A DNA stretch of 64,000 nucleotides. It comes from Oscheius tipulae (Eukaryota; Nematoda; Chromadorea; Rhabditida; Rhabditidae). Both the position numbers and the translations under genes were made by a program. Shown piece after piece: positions 45,665 through 56,520 of the stretch. The notes below the pieces were generated by a model. It had not been told where the DNA came from. It saw nothing but the letters and a program-made list of their open reading frames with translations, and searched no databases. The stretch is taken from NCBI GenBank assembly GCA_037178975.1, contig JASJZH010000001.1, positions 3,844,001-3,908,000 of the forward strand, read 5' to 3'. Each line of letters begins with the position of its first letter. Position 1 is the stretch's first letter.

Positions 45665-47220
45665 CTCGAATTGTTTTCTTCTAATTGCTGCTCGCAATTT
45701 TTCAACTTTCAAAACTCATCCAGAGAAGTGTTCTAAAATCGGGTTGTCAACGGCCAATGACATCGACAGTGACAATCTTCTCTGGATGAATAAACTCAAT
45801 CTTATTTTATTCTATCCTGCTAGCTCTCTTTACTCTTGTCGGCCAATCTTTGGTATGCGCAAATCGGCAGGAAAACTTTAGGGGTTGTGAAGGGAAAAGA
45901 CTGACAACAGTCTCCCCAAACAGCTCATAAGGAAGAAAGGAACGATGAAGCGAGACGAATTAACACGGAAACTTAAATCGTCCAAGACGTTGAATCCATT
46001 CTCGGACTGGAAACCGTTTGTAACGCTCGAAATAACACCGAGAAGAACTTCCCAGCCGGAATGGCGAAGATGCTGATCAAGAAGAAGCACAGATTGCCGA
46101 AAGACTCCGTCTCCACCCTGATCGGCAAGGATGGGCTCGAAGTAGACACTAAAGTCACCGGACAGGTATTCTGATGATGCTACCCTGACGCTGGGTGGGA
46201 AAGATGACGGACGTGAGACGTTAATTTCGCGGGACAAAGTCCGCTTTTGCCTATTTTCGTGGATCATGACATTTGCAAACTTACATTGCTACGTAACTAA
46301 CCAATTTTTTTTTTACATACTGCATTATTACACTTTTGTAACGGTACTAAACCTATTGTAAAGGTTCTCACTGACGCCGTTAAAGTTGGGAGAGAGGTTA
46401 TAGTCTTCCCGGAAACAATAAAAACCATTAGGAGCTTCGATAATGATAAAATGTAAGAGCAACCAAACTGTAAATCTGATTGTAACGGGCTAGCTAGCAC
46501 TAACAGCAAAAGCGGACTTTAGTTGTGTTTTTTTTAAAGAAAGTTCTCGGTCAGGACCAAACGAAGATTCAGACGCTTGGCAGAACGTTTGATCTTCACA
46601 AGAGGGTAATTCTGGAGCTTGCTCCATACGGAGGAGCAAATTTCTGGTCTACTTGGTACGCTCCACGTATCCACCTGCTGCGAGCTGAAGATCACTGTCG
46701 ACATCTTCCGCCAATACTGCATTCGATTCGAAGAATTAAGCTAAGGAGCAAGGCCCGGAAATTCAATCTGGAACTTTAGAACAGCGCGTCCAAAAACCGG
46801 AGAAAAGACCGGAAAGAAACGGGATACCGGAAACTTTTTAATTTCCATTTTGTACTCATTCTTTTGTATTACAATGTCCATAATCATTATAATGCTTCTA
46901 CCTTGTGGTGACAATGTTAGCGGCAGCCACAAAGGCGGTATAGAAGCGGTTCCACGTACATTCCACCAGCAACTATCAATCTGTCGTATGATTGAAGCAA
47001 TGTTCTGGCGTTAATAGCTCCAATAAAGAAAATCATCTTTGGGTCATTGGTACGGGCTAGTCTACGCGTTCCCAGGCGTTCCTCGTAGACGAAGTAGATG
47101 GTTGCCTTCTAGGTGAGATTTAACAACTGAAAAGTACAAAATAGGCCTCAGCTGTTTGCTCAGTTCAAATAGTTTTTGTACGTGTTGGCAAGACATCTAG
47201 TTCAAAATGCCCAAAAGTAT
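45665..47220. other. Gene-poor stretch with one protein-like fragment
   Basis: A + strand frame at about 45978-46173 reads like real protein (CNARNNTEKNFPAGMAKML, KHRLPKDSVSTLIGKDG) but begins after a stop, ends at two stops and has no clear splice sites. Its family is unknown. The rest is unremarkable. Confidence 0.35.
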
Positions 47221-47406
47221 CTGTGTCTGAAGACCTAATTGACAATTTGCCACACATACTTTTTGACAGCAATTACTCTTTGCAAGTCAAGTCAAAGTGA
47301 GTAGTTTTTAATTCAATGTCTGTGGGAGAACTTTACCTGTCACAGTAGCTCGACTGAAACGTCATCTAGCTGTCTCGAGCCCCCAACGGGGCATCAGCCA
47401 AACTTG
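47221..47406 (+). repeat. Dispersed repeat family A, copy 2
   Basis: Matches 62988-63171 in the same orientation and 26746-26875 inverted, over ACTCTTTGCAAGTCAAG, the GTAGCT block and GGGGCATCAGCCAAACTTGT. Confidence 0.7.
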
Positions 47407-47965
47407 TTATAAGAAATATCATAAATCCTATTTCTAAAAGTAGCAATCTGCGAAGTACAGAGGAACATGCTCGAAAGTATACTGCCAGTTTGAAATCCAA
47501 AGAAGATCCCGGGCATATGAGCCCTCAACAGCACTCATGATTCATTAGCCGTTTTCCCTCATCTGTTTTTAGTCTATCTCTTTCTGTTTACACACATTAT
47601 CTGTCAGCCCCACAATCCTTCGATGATGTCTTAGAAGGCTAATTCGGAACTCTCATACAAATTTCGCCTAAAAGCATGAGGAGTCTGTAGCTCATTGCGT
47701 GGAAAGTCTTTTGCACCTTTGCTACTGTAAAGATGGAGAAGATGAAAACACATTCACTGAAATTGACGGAGCCTAATCTAGTCGAACGAATCTGCAAAAT
47801 GGATTGAAAAATCTGGTACAAACTGAGCCATTCAGCTTGATGCCTACTTGGACAAATGTAAAAAAAAAAAGCTTATTGAATATGTAGATTCCAAACGTGG
47901 GCTGCAGTAGAACAGTTTGAAACGCTGGGTTAAGGTGGATATATAGGACATATTATGAATATCTA
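47407..47965. other. Gap between two repeats
   Basis: No gene recognised. Confidence 0.35.
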
Positions 47966-48458
47966 CTACTAAAGCGCACTTGTGTCTGTCCGTTCGTGTG
48001 TCACCATGAGAAAAAAGGTGGCAAGTCACGGCGTGTCAGGAGCTAAAGTTGACAAGTCAGCTTTGGGGGAAATTTGGGAAATTAGAGAAGCGGCGAAGCT
48101 GCCTGTTGACAATCCTAAATGTAAGTCAAGACTAAGGGGCGGCTGGTCAAACTCTGTCTGCTTGTGAAATTGCAAACTGGTACAAATGGTAAAAGTACAT
48201 TTTACTCATTCTTTTAAGAACAGTTTAGAAATGTTGTGCAAATGTATTTCACTACTTTCACGGAAACCAGCCTTCGTAGCCTTTTGGCCTTGGCTTAAAA
48301 TTGATCACAGGCGGCTGCGCCGCTTCTCTAGTAGCTGTTTCTCCACAGCCAGCTTGTACACTTGTTTCTTAATATGAAGTGGCTTGTCAGAGTTTTTGGG
48401 TTTTAGTGTTGACAGGCGGGCACCATGACAGACGGACGGACACTATTGCGCTTTAGTA
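47966..48458. mobile_element. MITE-like element, repeat family B, complete copy
   Basis: About 493 bases with inverted ends: TACTAAAGCGCA at 47966 mirrors TGCGCTTTAGTA ending at 48458, followed inward by GTGTC(T/C)GTCCG blocks and CACCATGA. The inner parts also pair in inverted fashion (AGAGAAGCGGCG near 48083 with GCCGCTTCTCTA near 48318). No coding capacity. It is probably moved by a transposase encoded elsewhere. Confidence 0.75.
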
Positions 48459-51400
48459 AAGAAAGATACTTCTGCTAACCAAAGACCACAAGCCGCTCAC
48501 GCTCCTATCGGCGCGGCGATGTCGGACAGAGTTCTTTTTATCAATTGTAAATGTAGGATCTCCCTTGTATGTTTTCTAAGTTAATAATCTTTGCAACCAC
48601 TTTGTTTGATACAAACTAAGTGTTTATCCAGCTCCTGAGCTTTAGCATGACCGTTTCAATTGATGTCCACAGTCATATAATCTCGAACAACAAATAGGAT
48701 TTGATATTGAAAGTGCTGTTGAGAGCCAATACGGTCACGGAGTGTTTCCTATATATTACAGTATACTCAAAGATAAGTTATTCTGGAAACACAAATAGAC
48801 CCAATACCTCGAGTCTCGTATGTTTACAGTGCTTCCAATTTCAAAAATAGCAAATCTCCGGAACGGAAGTCTTGTCTCGGTCTTCGACCAGATATGTTAA
48901 CTTCCTCCGCTATTTGGATGAGAACTGATTAGAAACCCTTCAGCCTACTATTTTCAAATTGGAAAACCTTCAATTTGGTACGTCCTTGCATTTTGACGAC
49001 GTCAGCAGAAATTAGTGTGGGAGATTCCCCAAACTCATAATTTACGAGGCGATGACTGTATGTGGGTGTTGAGACGACTCACAACATTTCTCCGACGATG
49101 GAAACACAGTTGAGAGTTGCTGCACGACAACATGGCTACGAACTACGTAAAAAATTAAAAGTGCTTTCTAGTCCTGAACATAGAACAGGATCCAGCATCT
49201 TCAGTAATCAGTCGGAGTTGGTATCGAAAAATACAGGCATTTTGGAAAGATCAAAATGTCCGAAGAGACCGACGTTAGTTTTCTTCAGAAAGCGAATAGA
49301 AGTCAAGGCTCCTGACAAAGTACCATGTTTTCCAATTGACTTCCCTGTCTTCTTCTACTGCAAAACTCTCTTTTATACGTGAAATTACCCAGACTGATGT
49401 TAATTGTTCTCATTGAGTCAAACACCATTCTTTCACAAAGGTTCATCAGAAACCAGGCCTCGGAGGAAAGTACGTACACAACTGGCCTTTGATTTCCACA
49501 TTTAGACGACGGAGAATCCACTGAAGATCTCTGAAATACACTCGAGTATTTAGACATCTTTCCGCCTTTCTCCAGAATGAAAAGAACGAGTTTGTATGAA
49601 AAGTGTATAGTGTTGTGTGACGTTGCTGCATATTACGGAATCTTCTTTGGAAGTCGGATTATCCTCAAAATATACCAAAGAGTCTGGCTGCAGGTAAAAA
49701 GGCTATTCCACGCGTCGAAGAGGTGAGAAGTGCAGCAAAAAGTTGGTCACGCTTGCCTTGTGATGCTAAACGTGGCCATCCCGTTTTACTACTCCTTATT
49801 TAAGGCTAGTACTTAATTGAGGTAACGTAGGCTCTACATGCCCAGTGTAACGTCAAAGTTAAATTTACTGAAAACACCTTTGTCGACTATCCCGACACGT
49901 GGAAGATGTTACCAGTAACGAGAACATTTCCGGATCGCGGGGCTTACAGACCATTTTTTCAAAACGACCCTCGACTTATATGGAGAACTTATGAGCGCAG
50001 AACATATATCTTTAAAATGGCATTATCCTTCCAACGACTTTTATACTTTTTTTTTTGCAGAATAGCTTTCCTGGAGATTGGCTGTGATTGTAGTCCGAGA
50101 CAAGAGAAAAACAAATACAATACTTTGGTTTCTAGGGCGGAGATAATCAACGCAAAAACTATCAGGAATTAAGCCTGGACAAACTCGGTGATTTCTTATG
50201 TTTATCATATTGTAGTTCTGTGTCACGCTAGCACTTGCCAAAATCTTTTTTGACAAAGAACGGGCAATGTTTATCTCAGTAAATGTGAGAGAATCGGATT
50301 GGGTCCGTTGGCAGGCACTGGTGTACACGGTTGACTCATTGTCGATTCTGAAACAAATCGGGATTGAATTTTAGTCGACGCCAGAGGACTTTTTGGCAGT
50401 GATCAGTGACCAGCCCTGAATATTGGGATCTTTGTGAACATGCACTAATTGTATAGAAATAGAGAAGACAGCCTCGATTTATATGCAGTAGAATTGGAGC
50501 GATGAGGTAAATGCCAGAGTATAAACATGACCTAAGAAAACAGGCTGGCTGCAATAACATTTTTCGTAGAGACTAGTGATCAAATCAAAAAATAATGAGC
50601 TACCGTAATCTCTAAATGTCTCTCAGTCGGCACCACGATTTTCAAAGGGAACACCACTGAGATAAATTTTCTTGACCTCGATTAGCATACAGATTCCTCA
50701 GTGAATAAAAGGTCTGCCTGCAGGAGAAGACATAAACAGAGTGGTCTCTGCTATATTAGATCCACGCATATTGTAAGCCTATAATCTGCTCGAAATCTCT
50801 GCTACATCTGTCCAGGAAGTGTATGAAAGAATCAAATTGAGCGACTTCACTGTACAATTGACCATTTCAAACATCCGATCACGATCGCGACCAAGAGTCG
50901 CAAGAATGTGAATTGCAAATCTGTAGTCTTCGTCCTTTCCTACTGCTGTTCGACCTTCTAAGCCTTCTCCATTTGTACCCCTTGATCTTAAATGCCAGTT
51001 CTCAGCTACCACTTCCAATTAAGCGCGTATAAAACCCTCACCCTCATTCCCGCTCTTTTTGTCGTCCGGAACTCTTAGTCTAAAACCCTCCCTAAGCACC
51101 CGTATCATCTCGGGTTCTTTTGCGATGAAAGAACTCGGCTCAAACAAACCTGACTCAGTCTGAACAGTCCTCTGATTGAGGGTTTTAGAGGGTGCTTTGG
51201 AACCAGAAAGACGGATTCAGAGAACAGTAGAGTGGGAAAGAGAGCTCTTTGAAGCGGATAATCCAACCGATTTATTATCTGTCAAATACAAGGACACCGA
51301 ATATAACTGTTCCTTCGAAGAAAAAAAAAACTACTTTTGCTAAGGACACTGGTTGAGAATCCTGAATTGCAAGTGTCTCTCTCTTTTACTCCATTTTAGC

Positions 51401-51652
51401 CTCTACAAATTCTTCACTTTTTTTTCCTTGAAAATCAAGAAAAATTGACTGAGCATATTTATTACTTCTTCTGTGTACAGAGGCCAAATACTCGCTGTTC
51501 TGTGAGATCACTTCTAAGAGATTGGGATCGGGTCTCGAAAGGACTAGAGAGTTCATTTCCTTAGAGGTTGGGCAACTTTTAGTGGTGAGATCTGAGGGAT
51601 GAAACACGTGGGTAGAGATTTCTGTTCGAGAGAGGGAGCAATTCGATTGGAA
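48459..51652. other. Gene-poor stretch
   Basis: No coding family recognised. GCTACCGTA occurs at 50599. The - strand frames at 49303-49631 and 50041-50328 have no recognisable domains. Confidence 0.35.
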
Positions 51653-52894
51653 TCAATAGAAGCCAGTCCGTACGAGATCGTGACAAGAGTCGAAGAGAAG
51701 ATGAAGAGTCACCAGTTTCCCCATGACTAGGGCCGAGTTCATGACGGTGATGATTGAAGGGAAGAACTGCGACAGGTACAGGTTCGGGAATATGTCGTAA
51801 AGGAACGGCACAAACGAGAGCACCTGAAAATAGACTAAATTAGAGGATTTCTGGTGATATTTCAGCACATATTTTCACACATCAAATTTTGAAACAGTGA
51901 CTTACGTGGCTCAAAACGAAGACCACAGAGATGATGGTCAGTCGTCGGACACAGTGAGGTCCATCGGCCGGGCGACTGTCGTTGCTGACCAGCTCGATAC
52001 ATTCATTGTTCACCAGAGGCAGTTTTCCTTCGCGTAAGATGTTTCCCAATCGGCTGTTACAAACAGCCACAACCACACAGGGGACAGCAATGACAAAAAG
52101 GGCTTGTCCGACGTTGAAGAAGCGAACCATGGCGGGTGTGAAAGTCGGGTTCAGCTGTAATAGACAGCATTGTTCAGGCAACTCAGTTATTACTCACCAC
52201 AAGCTTTGAGACGAGTTTCTCGCCATTGCAACGGTAGCCAGTTTTGATCTCGTACAGAAGGAAATGATAAAAACTGAAGACCATCGAGAGACAGAAGACG
52301 ATTCCAACCATGGCCCAGTAGCGGAGTCCACTGTCAAACCACTGAAAAGATTGTTATATTCAAGCCAAATATAGTTTTCGTTTCCTGTTTTTGAGACACG
52401 AAAATGATGTTATAGCGCTTGTTTACTACAGTAATTGGGTCTCTGTTGTTATTTTTGACTTACCCGTGAGATAGGAGAAGCCTTCGCTCGGAGGTAGCAT
52501 TCGAGACAGATGGACAGGGTCAGAAAGACTTCGGCTGCCGAAAAAATGTTGCTCCAAGCGTTGACAGTGACTTTGGAGTAGTGGATAAACCTTCTAAATT
52601 ATATATTTAATACTGAACACTCTCTCATTCTCACCTGAAGAGCTCATTCTCGTAAAAGATGGAATAGGTCGATAGAGACTGTGGTAGCATTGTCAAAAGT
52701 AGACAGAAGTCAGCTACAGCCAGCAGCATCAATGTCCGTCGTGCCACCAGTCGGTTGGGTCCGTAGCGGAGCTGAAGACAGCCTCGGACTGTCACGTAGG
52801 TCAGGAAAATGACTTGGAAGGGGTAAGCAAATTGCTGGATGGGATGGTCGACTCCGGAATTGACCATCGGTCCTCGAACACACGGAGAGGACAT
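51653..52894 (-). CDS. Rhodopsin-class G-protein-coupled receptor
   Basis: Five exons (52894-52635, about 52593-52465, 52341-52198, 52154-51906, 51823-51653) give about 317 residues with seven hydrophobic segments. TM1 is short and lacks the usual Asn (FQVIFLTYVTV). TM2 has LLAVADFCLLLTMLP. TM3 ends SICLECYLRA, so the usual D/ERY is ECY. TM4 is MVGIVFCLSMVFSFYHFLL and TM5 FVIAVPCVVVAVCNSRL. TM6 is split by the last intron, and TM7 is TVMNSALVMGKLVTLHLLF. The overall layout resembles nematode neuropeptide receptors (FMRFamide-like), but the ligand is unknown. The ATG lies one base after TTTCAG, suggesting trans-splicing. Short N- and C-termini. Confidence 0.75.
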
Positions 52895-52903
52895 TCTGAA
52901 ATG
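52895..52903 (-). promoter_or_regulatory. Splice acceptor ahead of receptor start
   Basis: CATTTCAG on the - strand ends one base before the ATG. Confidence 0.4.
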
Positions 52904-53012
52904 GCTGATATGAGTACAGGTCGAGGTAGATAAAGTATAAAGAGAATATGTAATAGAGTAGGTCAAGAGACCTCGGGATCCGGAAGAGGAACAGAAGCCC
53001 GAGGCAACATTG

Positions 53013-53022
53013 CCTATATACC
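53013..53022 (-). promoter_or_regulatory. TATA-box-like site upstream of receptor
   Basis: The - strand reads GGGTATATAGG about 120 bases before the receptor start, with GC-rich GGCGG/GCGTGG-type sites just upstream (53030-53050). Plausible core promoter. Confidence 0.4.
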
Positions 53023-53049
53023 CTGTCTCTGGGGCGGAGAGGCGTGGTC

Positions 53050-56000
53050 GATCGTAATTCTGTCGTCCCGCCCCTTCTCCAAGGGTCTAGAGAACAACCT
53101 CTCTTTGGGGTGGAGCATAGAGTCGTTTTTTCACGGGAGGTAGAGTTAATGATGACTAATTTTCAAAACAGTTTGTGTTGAAACTACAAATATCAGCATA
53201 GGTACGGGTCAAGCGCGTAGGGGTTGAGGACAAAATAATAGATGACAATTTGGATCAAAAGGACATGGCGCCAAGAAGGCGCCTCGCGAAAAGGACATGC
53301 TCGGAAAGGACGCCAGACAAGACAATTTCCACTTCAGGAAGCCTAGAAGATACTGAGTGTCCAGTGAAAGATAAACCTGTAACTACTACTGAGGAATTTT
53401 TCTATCTAATGGGTTTAGCTTAGATTCATTTCTTTAGTTTGAAGCCGTTCTCTTCAGACCGACGTGCTCACTTTCCTTAAAATCAAGTCGGCCCACTCAG
53501 GAACGAGAAAAACCCTCTTCATAATATTCTGCGAGGGCACAAACGACCTATTTTTACGAGCAAGCGAAGGCGTGAGGATCTGGCCACTAAAATTAGCTGA
53601 TATCCGCTATAAGACCCATTCCTCCCACCCAACAAGATCTTGTTTGTATAGAATATTTGTTACAGAGCGTTGCCTAGGAGAAGGAAATGAATAGGAAAGC
53701 GAGGGTGGAGAGAACTTAGGTTCCAGGTTTGCAAATCATAGAAGAAAGTAGACAGAGGCCTTAGGAATTGAGAGAAAAAGTACAAGGAACACGTGACAAT
53801 GGTCGAGCACAGTTCGTCGGCCAACATAAACAGGTCTTGATGTCATACGTAACGCGGGTCGACTCACAACTCGAAATTTTTTGATCTTTTACTGGCCCGC
53901 ACGCTCTTTTGAAAATCGACGATGACTATTTTCTGCTGTCGCGCCAAACCACATTTTTGTAATCACAACACTTTACTTTACATCTTTGTGCCCGCAGTCA
54001 GGCAAAAAAAATCAAAGATCCTCGAGTTGTAGCTGTTCTGTGACCTTCTCTCCCGTACAATCTCGGAAATCAGGAAGACTACAATCGGCTTTCAATTGGA
54101 TGTACACTTTCGGTGTTTCCGCTACTATTTTGTATCACAGTAACAGCCCTAAACTCTATGCAGGGATGAGGAGAACTCGAACTATTTTGAGAGTAAGACA
54201 CCCTCTATAACTGTAATATCATCTGCGTCTCCCAGACTTGAGCCGGTCAAGAACCTTTCGGCTTACTGGAGAAATCCCCTCGCATAATTTAGGTAAGTGG
54301 AAGTTGGAAGGAGATCACAATAAGAGATTAGCGGGTCTTGTTTTGAGACATGTGTGAGGTCTCAGACTGAGATGGTGTAAAGGGCTGAGGAGTCGCACAT
54401 TTTGGGGGAAGCGTGGGTCCACTCTTACTATGACGTAGATAAATGGAATGTAATAAATCAAGACACGTGGTGTGATAAAAACGCAGTCCCACACATTTTT
54501 TCGGAAGTCTGGAAGAGACCGAAAGCTCCTGGTCACATTTTTCGAGGACTGTTTGCTCTTGGAAAGTGGCGAGCCGAAGTTATCTCATAGTCAGTAAGTC
54601 AGTGATTTTAGTGTTAAACCTAGCTTCAGGATGCCCGAAGGAAAAACGTGACCATTCACTGAGACCCATCAATTACAGGAGAGAGAGTGAGTCACTTTGG
54701 CGTCAATCGAGAGAGGAAACGAGATGTCCCGATACGTGGGATTTTTCGAGTTGAGCTGCGAGATGGCTTGTCCATTAAGCCAGAGAGACAGCATGAAATT
54801 CAGATCAGTCTGAAGGGAATTATTAATCCTTAGGGGTTTTCTCTATCCAATTTTTCTTAAAAACAGATACCTTGGTAAATATCTTTCTTTGACTATTTTT
54901 ATTCTCCTTTTTGGGGAATGCTCAATTTTGTTTTGGCCCGCTGATCTTTTTTAATTTTGCTAAAAAGGCAGTCTTATAAAGAACTCGGATAGTACTCCTT
55001 GACCGCATTAACTAAAATGTCCTTTGCACGCGAAAGGGTGATCTGGCCCCTTGTTTGTGATCCCGTTGTTCGATCCGGCTAATCCTGAAGAAAAGGCGCT
55101 CTCCCTCAAAACTAAAAGAGCATGCGTGAAAGAAGTGTCCTCCTACGTTGTTTTTATTAGATGAGAGAATGCAAAACAACTTGATCGTTTTCTAGAACGG
55201 GATTCTTTGATCCCAGACAAAACGGAAATCGGAATAACCCCCTCGTCCTGCATGCTTGATCTATTTCTTCCTTACTGGGTTAACCCGGCAGCGGAGGAAA
55301 TGATGTGGATAGGTTTGAGCTGAAGTTGACATTTGAATGACCTCCGTTACCGGAAACTGAGTCAGTTAGAGAGTGAGCCAAAACTGGAAAGATTCGGCAC
55401 CAATGTTACGCCGTATGAAGCATCATAAAACTCTGTATGACTGCTTTACAGTCTGTTGGAAGCATCCAGACAAAATTGATATAGACCATTTTATCATACA
55501 AATTCGTATGATCTTTTCTTTCCTCCGCGCTCGAACCAATTAAGATTGTCCCAATCTACTTGGGATCGGATTCGCGATACATATTTTCAGCGTCTGTTCT
55601 AAGCTGCCCAGATTCCATTTCTACATCTGTCCTCCGCAAATCTTGTGAAAGAATCAGAATGAACGATTTCGGCCAAAACAAAGTAGATATCAGATACTGT
55701 AACCTCGTTGGGTGATATACTTGAGAATGTCAAGTTATTTTAGGGATCCCAGGGTGTATCACCATGCTCACACATCGCCCACTACTATAGGATTTCCTTC
55801 TGATGTGATATGAAAATAAGTGTGTCTGAGATGTTCTTGGCATTCTCCGCAAATCCAGGTCAAACCAAGTCATCAAGCCTAATCCCGAAGAATTTATTCT
55901 TCGGGGAGGAGAAGCCTTCTGATTGAACTATTTCTCTCTGTTGAGCGGCCCTCGTTTCTGACTCATCAGTGGAGTTCCAGATGAAACTGGAAACACAGAG

Positions 56001-56324
56001 GGTGACTCGTAAAAACAAACATCCTGAGGTAGAGTGCAGCGACCCGAACGGGTCGGAAACTGTGTAAAGTTCAAGTCACAAAAGATCGCCAACAATCTGG
56101 AACACCTTTAACTTTCCGAACTGCGATAGCGGTTGCTTATCGAGAAGTATGTTAGTGCTAGTGGTCTCGTTGAACGTCTAGAGGTTTCGTCGAACTGACG
56201 AAATCGTGTCCCACATGCTTTAGATTTAATGAAATGTGGAGCAAGATTAGTGAGGACTATGTGTAAATTTTGGGGTGTTTGTCACGGGAAAAGGACAGAA
56301 ATCACAGATGATGCGTAATCTCTT
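53050..56324. other. Gene-poor stretch
   Basis: No coding family recognised. Short open frames (53464-53694, 54402-54590) have no domain or splice support. Confidence 0.35.
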
Positions 56325-56520
56325 TACTATTAAAGTGCAATGGTGTCCGTCTGTCCGTCTCTACGAGCCAAAAGCTGGCAAGTCATGGCATGTCAAGAAT
56401 TAAGTTGACAAGATAGCCTTTGGGGAAACTTGGGAACTTAGGCTATTAGAGAAGCCACCTGTTGTCAATGCAAAGTCAAGACTAAGGAACGGCGAAGCCG
56501 TCGTAGACGGCTGGTGGATT
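56325..56520 (+). repeat. Repeat family B, partial copy
   Basis: Aligns with the left half of the element at 47966-48458: TACTATTAAAGTGCA, GTCCGTCTGTCCGTCT, GGCAAGTCATGGCATGTCA, GTTGACAAG and AAGTCAAGACTAAGG. No matching right inverted end is seen, so it is a truncated copy. Confidence 0.65.

Noticed and set aside
45878-46267. 129-codon - strand frame
   Set aside because: It is antisense to the more protein-like + strand fragment at 45978-46173 and shows no motif.
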